Assembly: GCF_016798225.1 (NCBI RefSeq)
Contig: NZ_JAEUYX010000006.1
Coordinates: 1-64,000 of the forward strand
DNA: 64,000 nt
Direction: 5' to 3'
Origin: Anaerococcus sp. mt242
GTDB lineage: Bacteria > Bacillota > Clostridia > Tissierellales > Peptoniphilaceae
Under the pieces are notes generated by a model, which was given only the letters and a program-made list of their open reading frames with translations, was not told the origin of the DNA and made no database searches. Shown in pieces: positions 1-8,431 of this stretch; the stretch's first letter is position 1; every line of letters begins with the position of its first letter. Position numbers and translations under genes: made by a program.

Positions 1-93
1 ATTACATTCCGCTTAAAATATTATTAAGTTATTCCGTGTTTATGGGTTCAGCTCATACAGTTAGGTTGCCTTTTTTTATACACACTTATAAAC

Positions 94-121
94 TTGAATA
101 AAATAATGGATTAGATATAAT
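94..121 (+). promoter_or_regulatory. Promoter of cysK-cysE
   Basis: A -35 box TTGAAT (94-99) and a -10 box TATAAT (116-121) are separated by 16 bases. The only downstream genes are cysK and cysE. No T-box, S-box or other leader structure is visible between this promoter and the start codon at 193. The first 90 bases of the window hold no gene I can support. Confidence 0.6.
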
Positions 122-192
122 AATAGACAAAAGATACCCATAGAAAATTTATATATATTTTCAGGAGTGTATATTTATAAAAGGAGAATAAT

Positions 193-1104
193 ATGTCTAT
201 TAAAAATAACGCAAAAGAACTTATCGGAAATACTCCCTTACTTAAGCTTAATTCCCTAAAAAAAGAGGGTAGAGCTGATATCTATGTAAAAGTAGAAAAA
301 AATAATGTGGCTGGATCTGTAAAAGATAGAATCGCTCTTTATATGATTGAAGAAGCAGAAAAAGCAGGCAAAATAAAGCCAGGAGATACAATTGTAGAAC
401 CAACAAGTGGGAATACTGGGGTGGCCCTAGCAGCCTTATGTGCGGCAAAAGGATACAAACTAATCCTAACCATGCCAGCATCAATGAGTGAAGAACGTGA
501 AAAACTAGCAAAAGCTTATGGGGCAGAAGTTATAAGAACAACAGAAAATGCTCTACAAGGAGCTGTGGATAAGGCAAAAGAACTTTCTGAAAATGAAGGA
601 TATTACTTCCCTGATCAATTTTCAAACCCAGCAAATATAAAAGCCCACTATGAAACAACAGGACCAGAAATTTTAGCAGAACTTACACCAGATGCCTTTA
701 TAGCAGGAGTTGGTACAGGTGGAACAGTATCTGGAGTTGGTAAAAAATTAAAAGAAAAAGATAGCAATATCAAAATCTACGCTATCCAACCAGCAGAAAG
801 TCCACTTTTATCAGGTGGAGAGGCCTCTAGCCACAAAATCCAAGGCATAGGTGGAAACTTTATTCCTAAAAATCTAGATTTTGATGTAGTAGATGATATT
901 GTAAGTGTAGCAAGTGATGATGCAATAAAAATGAGCAGACAATTAGCAAAAGATGAGGCCCTAGCAGTTGGGATATCATCAGGAGCAAATGTAGTAGGAG
1001 CTATTGAAATTGCAGATAAATTAGGTGAAGGTAAAACAGTTGTAACTGTACTTCCAGATACTGGGGAAAGATACCTATCAACTAGCCTATATGAAATTAA
1101 TTAG
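193..1104 (+). CDS. cysK: Cysteine synthase (O-acetylserine sulfhydrylase)
   Basis: This PLP enzyme makes L-cysteine from O-acetylserine and sulfide in the cytoplasm. The 303 residues match the normal family length. The PLP lysine is K44 in the motif AGSVKDR, and the substrate loop TSGNTG lies at about 71-76. A second glycine-rich phosphate-binding stretch, GTGGTVSG, is near residue 180. The start is set by AAGGAGAA just upstream. It overlaps cysE by 14 bases, so the two are translationally coupled and form the complete two-step route from serine to cysteine. The family call is firm; CysK versus a CysM-like paralog cannot be separated by eye. Confidence 0.95.
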   Translation: MSIKNNAKELIGNTPLLKLNSLKKEGRADIYVKVEKNNVAGSVKDRIALYMIEEAEKAGKIKPGDTIVEPTSGNTGVALAALCAAKGYKLILTMPASMSEEREKLAKAYGAEVIRTTENALQGAVDKAKELSENEGYYFPDQFSNPANIKAHYETTGPEILAELTPDAFIAGVGTGGTVSGVGKKLKEKDSNIKIYAIQPAESPLLSGGEASSHKIQGIGGNFIPKNLDFDVVDDIVSVASDDAIKMSRQLAKDEALAVGISSGANVVGAIEIADKLGEGKTVVTVLPDTGERYLSTSLYEIN

Positions 1105-1618
1105 TTATGAAGAATATAAAGAGGAACTTTTAGAAGCTGCTCTAAAAAAAGATCCATCTTTAAAAAGTAAGGAAGAAGCAATACTTTATTCCCCAGGCAT
1201 AAAAGCTCTTTTAAGCCACTTTAGGGCCCACAATTTGTGGCTTGGAGGCCAATTTTATGAAGCTGATGAATTAGCCTACAAGTCTAGGATAGAAACAGGT
1301 ATAGAAATCCACCCTGGAGCAAAAATTGGCAGAAAAACATTTATCGACCATGGCATGGGCATTGTAATTGGTGAAACTGCAGAAGTAGGAGAAGACTGTT
1401 TGATATATCACGGAGTAACCCTGGGTGCAGTTGAAAATAAAAAAGGAAAAAGACACCCAACGGTAGGTAACAATGTCATGATAGGTGCAGGAGCTGTAGT
1501 TCTTGGCGCTATAAATGTAGGGGATAATGTAAAAATAGGAGCTAATGCTGTTGTTTTAGAAGATGTAGTAGATAATGCAACAGCAGTCGGTGCACCGGCT
1601 AGGATTATAAAAAAATAA
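1091..1618 (+). CDS. cysE: Serine O-acetyltransferase (short form)
   Basis: It acetylates serine with acetyl-CoA to give the CysK substrate. The C-terminal two thirds are left-handed beta-helix hexapeptide repeats, including IHPGAKIG and a run of V/I-G-x-x-x motifs. The catalytic-region motif [10 protein letters not shown] is near residues 87-96. At 175 residues it is shorter than enterobacterial CysE at both ends. The chain stops at GAPARIIKK, directly after the beta-helix, and lacks the C-terminal tail ending in isoleucine that inserts into the CysK active site in the classical cysteine synthase complex. It begins inside the end of cysK. Confidence 0.93.
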   Translation: MKLISYEEYKEELLEAALKKDPSLKSKEEAILYSPGIKALLSHFRAHNLWLGGQFYEADELAYKSRIETGIEIHPGAKIGRKTFIDHGMGIVIGETAEVGEDCLIYHGVTLGAVENKKGKRHPTVGNNVMIGAGAVVLGAINVGDNVKIGANAVVLEDVVDNATAVGAPARIIKK

Positions 1619-1627
1619 ATAATTATT

Positions 1628-1673
1628 AAAAACTTCTAAATTTGAATTAAAAATCTTATTTAGAAGTTTTTTT
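1628..1673 (+). terminator. Terminator after cysKE
   Basis: An inverted repeat of AACTTCTAAA against TTTAGAAGTT is followed by a T run. It lies just after the cysE stop codon and is the likely end of the cysK-cysE transcript. Confidence 0.75.
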
Positions 1674-1726
1674 GTACAAATATTTGCGGTATAAATTATT
1701 GTGAAGGTATAGAAAGAGAGGTTTAT

Positions 1727-2044
1727 ATGGCAAAGAAAACTCAGTACGCATTTCTTTTCGCATTTGGTATCCTGCTTTATTTTTTGCTTTATCAAAGTCA
1801 GATAGTTTTTAAAAACACTATCCCATTAATTATAATTCTTGGAGCAGGATTATATTATAATGATAAGTTAAAGATGAAGAAAAAAGGTAACATCTTTTTG
1901 TTCCTGCTAATGATAATTTTATCATTCTCAGTTATTTTTAGAGATACTCATAATTTAACTTACCTTACAACAAGTCCAACAATGGATGGGATAATTTTAG
2001 CCCTTATAACTTTTGTGTTTCACAATTACCTAATATATGAATAA
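1727..2044 (+). CDS. Small hypothetical membrane protein
   Basis: I do not recognise this 105-residue protein. It has about four hydrophobic segments: near residues 7-21, 29-43, 56-71 and 86-101. A lysine-rich loop around 46-54 is probably cytoplasmic by the positive-inside rule. It has a plausible start (AGAGAGG upstream), its own space between two terminators, and no overlap with neighbours, so it appears to be a single-gene unit. No catalytic motif is visible. Confidence 0.6.
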   Translation: MAKKTQYAFLFAFGILLYFLLYQSQIVFKNTIPLIIILGAGLYYNDKLKMKKKGNIFLFLLMIILSFSVIFRDTHNLTYLTTSPTMDGIILALITFVFHNYLIYE

Positions 2045-2055
2045 ATTCCTAACAA

Positions 2056-2085
2056 AAAAAGGGGCATTCTTGCCCCTTATATTTT
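2056..2085. terminator. Bidirectional terminator between the 105-aa gene and tyrS
   Basis: The hairpin AAGGGGCA-TTCT-TGCCCCTT (2059-2078) is flanked by an A run on the left and a T-rich run on the right. It can end both the plus-strand small gene and the minus-strand tyrS. Confidence 0.8.
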
Positions 2086-3335
2086 TATCCTAAAAGTATT
2101 CTGTGGAAGTTTTTCTTTCCTTTTTTGATTATTATTTTATCATCTGTAAATAAATCTTCTGTAACTTCAAGGCTTGGGTCAGATACTTTTTCATCATCGA
2201 TTGATACTCCGCCTTGTTTTATAAGTCTACGAGCCTCACCATTTGACTGAGTAAGTCCAACATCTGTCATAAGTTGTAATAAACCAATTGGTAAATCAGC
2301 TTTTGAGATTTCTGTTGTTGGCATAGCATCTTCATTACCAGCTCCTGCAAATAGTGCTTTTGCTGCATCTAAGGCTTCTTTGGCTTTTTCTTCACCGTGG
2401 ATTAATTTTGTTACTTCAAAAGCTAGTACTTCTTTGGCATGGTTTATATCAGCTGCATCTGTTGCAGATCCTAGTTTTTTACATTCTTCAGTTGGTAGGA
2501 AAGTAAGTTGTAGTAAGAATTTTGTAACATCCCTATCATCAACATTTCTCATGTATTGGAAAAGCTCGTATGGGCTTGTTTTTTCTTCATCTAGCCATAC
2601 TGCACCTTTTTGTGATTTACCCATTTTTACTCCATCTGCAGTTGTAAGAAGGGAGAAAGTCATACCGTAGGCCTTGTCATTTTCTTTTTTACGAACTAAG
2701 TCTACTCCACCGATAATATTTGACCATTGGTCAGATCCACCGATTTCTAAAGTACAATTGTGACGGCGGTAAAGTTCTAAGAAGTCATAGGATTGTAAAA
2801 GCATATAAGAAAATTCAAAAAATGTTAGCCCACCTGCTGCCATACGGTTTTTGTAGGCATCTTTTTTTAGCATTTCTCCAACTAAAAATTCACTTCCTAC
2901 ATCTCTTAAAAACTCAACAAATTGAAGTTCTAGTAACCATTTTTTATTGTTTTCTACTATTGCAGCATCTTCTCCAAATTCTAAAAATCTTTGAAATTGA
3001 GAGTAAAATCTTTCTGCATTGTTATCGATTGTCTCTTCTGTCATGACCTTTCTCATGTCAGAACGACCTGATGGGTCACCGATTAGAGTTGTACCACCAC
3101 CTAATAGGGCAATTGGTTTGTGGCCGTAATTTTGCATACGAATCATAACCATAATTTGGATTAAGTGACCTACTGTAAGAGAATCAGCTGTTGCATCAAA
3201 ACCACAATAGAAAGTTAGTTTTTCATTTTTTAATTTTTCTTTAAGCTCTGCTTCATCAGTAGCTTGCTCGTAGTAACCACGTTCTACTAGCTCATCAAAA
3301 ACATTCTCATATTCTTTTTCATAAGTGTATCTCAT
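2085..3335 (-). CDS. tyrS: Tyrosyl-tRNA synthetase
   Basis: It charges tRNA-Tyr. The class I signatures are present: the HIGH equivalent VGHL near residue 55 within the CGFDATADSLTVGHL region, and the KMSKS equivalent KMGKS near residue 237. The C-terminal about 65 residues form an S4-like RNA-binding domain (LIKQGGVSIDD). The length of 416 is normal for bacterial TyrS. The start ATG at 3335 is preceded by AGGAGG. The gene is monocistronic and sits behind a T-box leader with a tyrosine specifier, so expression should rise when tRNA-Tyr is uncharged. Confidence 0.96.
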   Translation of the reverse strand: MRYTYEKEYENVFDELVERGYYEQATDEAELKEKLKNEKLTFYCGFDATADSLTVGHLIQIMVMIRMQNYGHKPIALLGGGTTLIGDPSGRSDMRKVMTEETIDNNAERFYSQFQRFLEFGEDAAIVENNKKWLLELQFVEFLRDVGSEFLVGEMLKKDAYKNRMAAGGLTFFEFSYMLLQSYDFLELYRRHNCTLEIGGSDQWSNIIGGVDLVRKKENDKAYGMTFSLLTTADGVKMGKSQKGAVWLDEEKTSPYELFQYMRNVDDRDVTKFLLQLTFLPTEECKKLGSATDAADINHAKEVLAFEVTKLIHGEEKAKEALDAAKALFAGAGNEDAMPTTEISKADLPIGLLQLMTDVGLTQSNGEARRLIKQGGVSIDDEKVSDPSLEVTEDLFTDDKIIIKKGKKNFHRILLG

Positions 3336-3505
3336 AATTTCCTCCTAAAAATTGTCATAAAAAAAGAGTATAAGAGGGCAGAATTCTGCGGTACCACCTC
3401 TTTTTATACTCGCTTTCTTTTACACAAAGAATAGTGTTAAACTCAATGAAAGTGTAATTCGGGAAAATTCCTTACTGGGTTTTCATTATCGAGTTTTATT
3501 TAATT
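3336..3505 (-). promoter_or_regulatory. T-box leader of tyrS (Tyr specifier, very short stem I)
   Basis: On the minus strand the conserved T-box core AGGTGGTACCGC maps to 3388-3399. It lies between two arms of an intrinsic terminator: GAGTATAAAAAGAGG (3397-3411) against CCCTCTTATACTC (3366-3378), followed by a U run. The alternative antiterminator pairs AGAGG with CCUCU around the internal GCAGAAUUCUGC palindrome. Stem I spans only 3440-3495: AACUC/GAGUU and AUGAAA/UUUCAU helices, an AGUA...GAA loop-E-like element, and the tyrosine specifier UAC at 3454-3456. A small ACAC/GUGU hairpin follows. The distal part of a canonical stem I is missing. Confidence 0.88.
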
Positions 3506-3511
3506 AGTTTT

Positions 3512-3540
3512 AATATACCTTTTATTTAATGAATCTTCAA
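3512..3540 (-). promoter_or_regulatory. Promoter of tyrS
   Basis: On the minus strand TTGAAG (3535-3540) and TATATT (3512-3517) are separated by 17 bases. This places the transcript start near 3505, only about ten bases before the first strand of T-box stem I. Confidence 0.65.
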
Positions 3541-3545
3541 TCAGC

Positions 3546-3794
3546 CTAGCTACTTATAAAAGAGCCTACTTCTCCTATTAGCATTAGGATAGAGCTTATA
3601 ATAAATAAAATGCTTAATTTCTTGCTAAATATTTTCCCAGAATAGATACTATAAATAATTAATATATAGGCAATTATTTGCGAAATGAAGTAGCTAGTGT
3701 CTGTTAAAAACTTATCTCCAAGCGCTACGATGAGACAAGAGATGAAAAATAATATGCTCATTCGATTTTTATGCTGGTCTATATCTTTTTTCAT
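3546..3794 (-). CDS. Small hypothetical membrane protein
   Basis: I do not recognise this 82-residue protein. It has three likely membrane helices, at about residues 12-25, 33-50 and 60-78, with a basic N-terminus (KKDIDQHKNR). The ATG at 3794 is preceded by AAGGAGG at a slightly long spacing. It lies upstream of the tyrS promoter in the same direction and is not part of the T-box-controlled transcript. It is probably a real gene because of the ribosome binding site and coherent hydrophobic pattern. Confidence 0.55.
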   Translation of the reverse strand: MKKDIDQHKNRMSILFFISCLIVALGDKFLTDTSYFISQIIAYILIIYSIYSGKIFSKKLSILFIISSILMLIGEVGSFISS

Positions 3795-3919
3795 ATCCTA
3801 TGGCCTCCTTTTTAATTTCATTATATGGTAAATATAAAAGTTAATCAATACTTAACTATGAGTATTATAAGATTTGAAGTATGATATATCTATATATTTT
3901 CTAAAAGAAAGGATAGCTT

Positions 3920-5869
3920 ATGACAGAAAAAAAACCTTATTATATAACAACTCCAATATACTATCCTAATAGTAACCTACATATTGGAAATACTTATACA
4001 TCAATAATTGCTGATGTTTTAAAAAGATATAAAAATTTAAATGGCTATGATGCATATCTAGTAACTGGAACTGATGAACACGGACAAAAGATTATGAGAA
4101 CTGCAATATCTCATGGTACTAGCCCTCAAAAATTTGTGGACATCATAGCAGATGAAACAAAATTACTTTGGAAAAAACTTGAAATTGACTACGATACCTT
4201 TATAAGATCAACAGAGCCTCAACATGAGGAAGATGTAAGAAATATTTTTACAAAACTTTATGACCAAGGTGATATTTATAAAGGTGAATATAAGGGATAT
4301 TACTGCACCCCTTGCGAAACTTTTTGGTCTGAAGGTCAACTAGTAGATGGCAAATGCCCGGACTGTGGTCGTGATGTAGAATACCAAGAGGAAGAATCCT
4401 ATTTCTTCAGATTATCAAAATATGAAGATAGATTAAAAGAATTATTTAAAGAACACCCAGAATTCCTTGAACCACAATTCCGTCAAAAAGAAATGTTAAA
4501 TAACTTCATCGATAAGGGACTTTCTGATCTTTCTGTAACCCGTAATACCTTTAATTGGGGAGTAGACGTTCCTTTTGATAATGAGCATGTGGTTTATGTT
4601 TGGATAGATGCCCTTTCTTGCTACTTATCTGCAATTGGATATGGAGATAATCAAAAGAAATTTAATAAATATTGGCCTGCAAGTGTGCATTTAATAGGAA
4701 AAGATATAGTAAGATTCCACACTATTATTTGGCCTGCCCTTTTAATGGCTCTAGATTTACCAATTCCAGAAAAAGTTTTTGCCCATGGTTGGATTCTTTT
4801 TGATAATGATAAGATGAGTAAATCCAAGGGAAATATTATGTATCCAGAACCACTTGTAGAACTTTATGGTGTGGATGCCTTAAAATATTTCGTCCTTCGT
4901 GAATTTAATTTTGGCTCTGATGGAAACTTCTCTAGCCAAAAATACATGGAAAGATATAATTCTGACCTTGTAAATGACCTTGGAAACCTAGTTTCAAGAA
5001 CTACATCAATGATTGATAAATATAATGGTGGAGTAGTTGCTAAGGGTAGTGAAACTGATACTTACGATGAAGAATTAAAGGCCCTTGCAAAAACAACCTA
5101 TACTGACTTTGTAAGCCTAATGGATGATTTTAAATTTAATGAAGCCTTACAAACTGTTTGGACATTTATCAGACGTGCTAACAAATACGTAGATGAAACT
5201 GAGCCATGGATTTTAGGCCGTGATGAAGCTAATAAGGATAGACTAAACACAGTTTTATATAATCTAGCAGAGTCACTAAGAATTGTTGCCCAATTAATCG
5301 AGCCAGTGATGAAAAATACTAGCAAAGAAATCCTTAAAAAACTTGGTACAGACAACAAAGGTTTTGCATCTGCAAGAGAATTTGGTCTTTTAGAAGAAGG
5401 AGCAAAAGTTACTAAGGGAGCAAACTTATTTGATAGGCTAGATATAGAAGTAGAACTTAAAAAACTTCACGACCGTAACAATGAATTAATCGGCCAAAGA
5501 ATAAAAAATAGCGACGATAAAAAAGAAGATGAAGAAAGTAAGGCTGAAATAACATTTGAAGACTTCACAAAGGTAGAAATGGTTGTAGGAAAAATCCTTG
5601 AAGCCAAAGAACACCCAGATGCTGACAAGCTTTTAGTCTTTACTGTAGATGTGGGAGAAGAAAACCCTCGCACAATTATATCTGGTATCAAAAAATGGTA
5701 TGAGCCAAGTGATTTAGTTAATAAAAATGTAATAGTTGTTAAAAACCTTGCACCAAGGAAAATGCGCGGTATCGAGTCTCAAGGCATGATCTTAGCAAGT
5801 GATTTTGATGGTGACCTATCACTTTTAACAACTCTAAAAGATATGAAACCAGGAAGTAAGGTTTCTTAA
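3920..5869 (+). CDS. metG: Methionyl-tRNA synthetase with C-terminal tRNA-binding domain
   Basis: It charges tRNA-Met. The HIGH equivalent HIGN is at residues 21-24 and KMSKS starts at K298. The connective peptide carries one zinc knuckle, C129-x2-C132 and C146-x2-C149. Residues about 545-649 form an EMAP-II/Trbp111-like OB fold (DFTKVEMVVGKILEAKEHP region) typical of dimeric MetRS. The start follows AAAGGATAGCTT. It heads a run with tatD, rnmV and rsmA, a common Firmicutes arrangement. I see no S-box or T-box in the 125 bases upstream. Confidence 0.96.
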   Translation: MTEKKPYYITTPIYYPNSNLHIGNTYTSIIADVLKRYKNLNGYDAYLVTGTDEHGQKIMRTAISHGTSPQKFVDIIADETKLLWKKLEIDYDTFIRSTEPQHEEDVRNIFTKLYDQGDIYKGEYKGYYCTPCETFWSEGQLVDGKCPDCGRDVEYQEEESYFFRLSKYEDRLKELFKEHPEFLEPQFRQKEMLNNFIDKGLSDLSVTRNTFNWGVDVPFDNEHVVYVWIDALSCYLSAIGYGDNQKKFNKYWPASVHLIGKDIVRFHTIIWPALLMALDLPIPEKVFAHGWILFDNDKMSKSKGNIMYPEPLVELYGVDALKYFVLREFNFGSDGNFSSQKYMERYNSDLVNDLGNLVSRTTSMIDKYNGGVVAKGSETDTYDEELKALAKTTYTDFVSLMDDFKFNEALQTVWTFIRRANKYVDETEPWILGRDEANKDRLNTVLYNLAESLRIVAQLIEPVMKNTSKEILKKLGTDNKGFASAREFGLLEEGAKVTKGANLFDRLDIEVELKKLHDRNNELIGQRIKNSDDKKEDEESKAEITFEDFTKVEMVVGKILEAKEHPDADKLLVFTVDVGEENPRTIISGIKKWYEPSDLVNKNVIVVKNLAPRKMRGIESQGMILASDFDGDLSLLTTLKDMKPGSKVS

Positions 5870-6630
5870 TGAGATTGATAGATTCACACTGCCACCTTAC
5901 AGATGAGGCTTTTGATGATGACAGGTTATTTATTTTAAATGACCTGTCTAATTTTGGTCTAAAGGCAATCATAAATCCTGCTACAAATATAGCTGATAGC
6001 AAAATGGCAATAGAACTTGCTGAAAAATACGACAATTTTTACGCCATGGCAGGCATCCACCCAGAAGAAGTTGATGACACTGATAATAAAGATTTAGAAG
6101 AGTTAGAAAAGCTTGCAAAAAATGAAAAAGTAATAGCAATTGGGGAAATAGGCCTAGATTACTATTGGAAAGATGATAATAAGAAAAAGCAAAAAGAAAT
6201 ATTTATCCACCAATTAGAACTAGCTAGAAAATTAGAAAAGCCTGCAGTAATCCATGTTAGAGACTCCAAAGATGATGTAATAGAAGTCTTAAAAGATTAT
6301 ACAGACTTAAAAATCCAAATCCATTGCTTTTCAGATGACCTAGAAGCTTTAGAAAAATATATGGAAATGGGATTTTTTATTTCAATAGGTGGAGTAGTTA
6401 GCTTTGATAATGGTACAAATGAACAAAATGCAGCAAGAAATGTGCCAATCGAAAGACTGATGCTAGAAACAGATAGTCCATACCTAACCCCAGAACCATA
6501 TCGTGGCCTTCGCAATGATCCTAGAAGAGTGGTTGAAGTTGCAAGAAAAGTAGCAGATTTGCGCGATATGAAAATAGATAAGCTCGCAAAAAGAACCTAC
6601 AACAATACCAAGGAGTTTTTTAATTTATGA
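5869..6630 (+). CDS. TatD-family metal-dependent deoxyribonuclease
   Basis: This is a cytoplasmic TIM-barrel nuclease of the TatD/YcfH family, with roles proposed in 3'-5' DNA trimming and repair. Metal ligands are visible: SHCHL at residues 6-10, GEIGLDYYW near 97, H near 123 and 128 (IHQLEL), VIHVRD near 148 and ETDSPYL near 203. The 253 residues are the usual length. Its ATG overlaps the metG stop codon by one base, and its own end overlaps rnmV by four bases. Confidence 0.93.
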   Translation: MRLIDSHCHLTDEAFDDDRLFILNDLSNFGLKAIINPATNIADSKMAIELAEKYDNFYAMAGIHPEEVDDTDNKDLEELEKLAKNEKVIAIGEIGLDYYWKDDNKKKQKEIFIHQLELARKLEKPAVIHVRDSKDDVIEVLKDYTDLKIQIHCFSDDLEALEKYMEMGFFISIGGVVSFDNGTNEQNAARNVPIERLMLETDSPYLTPEPYRGLRNDPRRVVEVARKVADLRDMKIDKLAKRTYNNTKEFFNL

Positions 6631-7157
6631 TAAAAGAAACCATAGTTGTTGAAGGAAAAGATGATATTGCCAATGTAAAACGAGCTGTTGATTGTGAGAT
6701 AATTGCTACAAATGGCCTAGCCTTTGGCAAAGAGTTGATAGATCGTTTAGAAAAAATAAATGAACGCACCGGCATAATCATTCTCACAGATCCTGACCAT
6801 GCTGGCAAAAAAATTAGAGAAAAAATTGCAAGGCACATCCCAGATGCCAAACACGCCTATATCGATAGAAAACTTGCCATAAAGAAAAATGACTTGGGTG
6901 TAGAAAATGCAGAGCCACAAGTGATTATAGATGCCTTAAATAATGCAAAAGCAGAAACAGTTGAGAAAAGAAATGAATTTGTCATGGCAGACTTGGTAAA
7001 TAACGGTCTTTCAATTGGTAAGGGTGCAAAGGAAAACAGGGAAAAACTTGGAGATATCCTAGGCATTGGTTATTATAATTCCAAGCAACTTTTAAGCAAG
7101 CTAAATTCTTTTGCTATCAGCCGTGAGGAATTTGAAAGGGCGGTGGAAGCTTTATGA
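6627..7157 (+). CDS. rnmV: Ribonuclease M5 (5S rRNA maturase)
   Basis: RNase M5 performs the last cleavage of 5S rRNA precursors in low-GC Gram-positives. The N-terminal Toprim domain shows VEGKDD near residues 8-13 and LTDPDHAG near 53-60 with the acidic metal-binding residues. The C-terminal part binds the rRNA-L18 complex. The length of 176 is typical. It overlaps tatD upstream and rsmA downstream by four bases each, the classical rnmV-ksgA gene pair. Confidence 0.94.
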   Translation: MIKETIVVEGKDDIANVKRAVDCEIIATNGLAFGKELIDRLEKINERTGIIILTDPDHAGKKIREKIARHIPDAKHAYIDRKLAIKKNDLGVENAEPQVIIDALNNAKAETVEKRNEFVMADLVNNGLSIGKGAKENREKLGDILGIGYYNSKQLLSKLNSFAISREEFERAVEAL

Positions 7158-7990
7158 AGAAACTATATTCACCAAAGGTAGTTCGCGAAATAATCGATCT
7201 GTATGATTTTAAATTCAAAAAATCCCTTGGCCAAAACTTTTTGATAGATAAAAATTTTGTAGATAAGATTGTAGATGCGGCAAAGATTGAAAATCAAAAC
7301 GTCCTAGAAATAGGACCTGGTATAGGAACTATTACCTATGAGATGGCAAAAGTTGCTAAAAAAGTAGTAGCCATAGAAATAGACCAAACATTGATACCAA
7401 TTTTAGAAGAAAACCTAGGGGAATTTGAAAATGCAAAAGTCATCAATGAGGATATTTTAAAGGTTGATCTTAAGAAATTAGTAGAAGAAGAATTTAATGG
7501 AGAAAGTTTTAAGGTGGTTTCAAATCTTCCTTACTATATCACCACTCCTATCATTGAAATGCTAATAACAACAGGCATCCCATGTGATGATATGACAATC
7601 ATGGTTCAAAAAGAAGTAGCTGAACGCATGGTTGCAAGTGAATCTGATAAAGAGTATAGTTCTCTTTCGGTATTTATAAAATTTTACACTGATGCAAAAG
7701 TAGTCATAAACCTACCAAAATCAGTATTTATGCCCCAACCAAAGATTGATTCTACCATACTAAATCTAAAACTAAGACTTTATGATGATAGAGTTAATCA
7801 AGATATGCTCTTTAAACTTGTAAGAGCTGGGTTTAACAAAAGACGAAAGACTATCCTAAATTCCTTATCTGATGTAGTGGCTAAGGATGATTTGAAATTA
7901 ACCTTTGAGAAGCTAAATTTAGCAGAAAATCTAAGGGCAGAAAATTTATCCTTAGATGATTATATAAATTTGGCAAATGAATTGTCTTAA
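7154..7990 (+). CDS. rsmA: 16S rRNA dimethyladenosine transferase
   Basis: RsmA/KsgA dimethylates two adjacent adenines near the 3' end of 16S rRNA during 30S maturation. Visible motifs are SLGQNFLID near residue 23, the SAM-binding EIGPGIGT near 51 and the catalytic NLPYY near 124. The C-terminal helical domain carries FNKRRKT. The length of 278 is normal. It is translationally coupled to rnmV by a four-base overlap. Confidence 0.95.
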   Translation: MKKLYSPKVVREIIDLYDFKFKKSLGQNFLIDKNFVDKIVDAAKIENQNVLEIGPGIGTITYEMAKVAKKVVAIEIDQTLIPILEENLGEFENAKVINEDILKVDLKKLVEEEFNGESFKVVSNLPYYITTPIIEMLITTGIPCDDMTIMVQKEVAERMVASESDKEYSSLSVFIKFYTDAKVVINLPKSVFMPQPKIDSTILNLKLRLYDDRVNQDMLFKLVRAGFNKRRKTILNSLSDVVAKDDLKLTFEKLNLAENLRAENLSLDDYINLANELS

Positions 7991-8034
7991 TTGGGTATAA
8001 GTAATTAAGTAAATGAAAGTATAAGGAGATACAA

Positions 8035-8265
8035 ATGGCAGATATTAAAGTTTATACATCAAATACTTGTGTTTTTTGTAAAGCAGCAAAACAATATTTC
8101 AATGACAACAACATTGACTTTACAGAATTAAACATAGACGAAAATCCAGATGCAGTAGAATACCTAGTATCAAAAGGATACAGAGGAGTTCCTGTAATCA
8201 ACATCGATGGCGAAGACATCGTAGGATTTGATAAACCAGCTATTGAAGCAAAACTTGGTTTATAA
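8035..8265 (+). CDS. Glutaredoxin-like thiol-disulfide protein
   Basis: This 76-residue thioredoxin-fold protein has the redox motif C13-V-F-C16, a cis-proline in GVPVI near residue 53, and the C-terminal GFDKP turn. It resembles the YruB/NrdH-like glutaredoxins of clostridia that take electrons from thioredoxin reductase or lipoamide-type partners. A strong AAGGAGAT ribosome site precedes the ATG. It stands alone between rsmA and a terminator. The exact electron donor cannot be read from the sequence. Confidence 0.88.
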   Translation: MADIKVYTSNTCVFCKAAKQYFNDNNIDFTELNIDENPDAVEYLVSKGYRGVPVINIDGEDIVGFDKPAIEAKLGL

Positions 8266-8290
8266 GAGGGATTTTACCCTTGATTTTAAC

Positions 8291-8325
8291 TGGCATGAAG
8301 GTAATAACCTTTGTGCCAATTTTTA
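8291..8325 (+). terminator. Terminator after the glutaredoxin gene
   Basis: TGGCA-TG-AAGGT-AATA-ACCTT-TG-TGCCA forms a ten-base-pair stem with a symmetric internal loop, followed by ATTTTTAT. Confidence 0.8.
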
Positions 8326-8371
8326 TATTATTCATTTTCCCAAAAAAATTTAACATAATTGTTAGAAAGAA

Positions 8372-8399
8372 TTGTGAAATCAATGTTAGCGTTTAATAT
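8372..8399 (+). promoter_or_regulatory. Promoter of the two-component system
   Basis: TTGTGA (8372-8377) and TAATAT (8394-8399) are 16 bases apart, giving a leader of roughly 25 bases before the ATG at 8432. No clear Shine-Dalgarno sequence lies before the start codon, so translation initiation is probably weak. Confidence 0.45.
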
Positions 8400-8431
8400 G
8401 ATTTATTTTTATAGCAAAAGTGGCAATACAT

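Noticed and set aside
1-192. Possible T-box or SAM riboswitch before cysK
   Set aside because: No T-box core sequence, no terminator/antiterminator pair and no S-box helices are visible; only an ordinary promoter is supported.
3795-3919. Possible riboswitch or T-box in front of metG
   Set aside because: The 125 bases hold no conserved core and no terminator hairpin.
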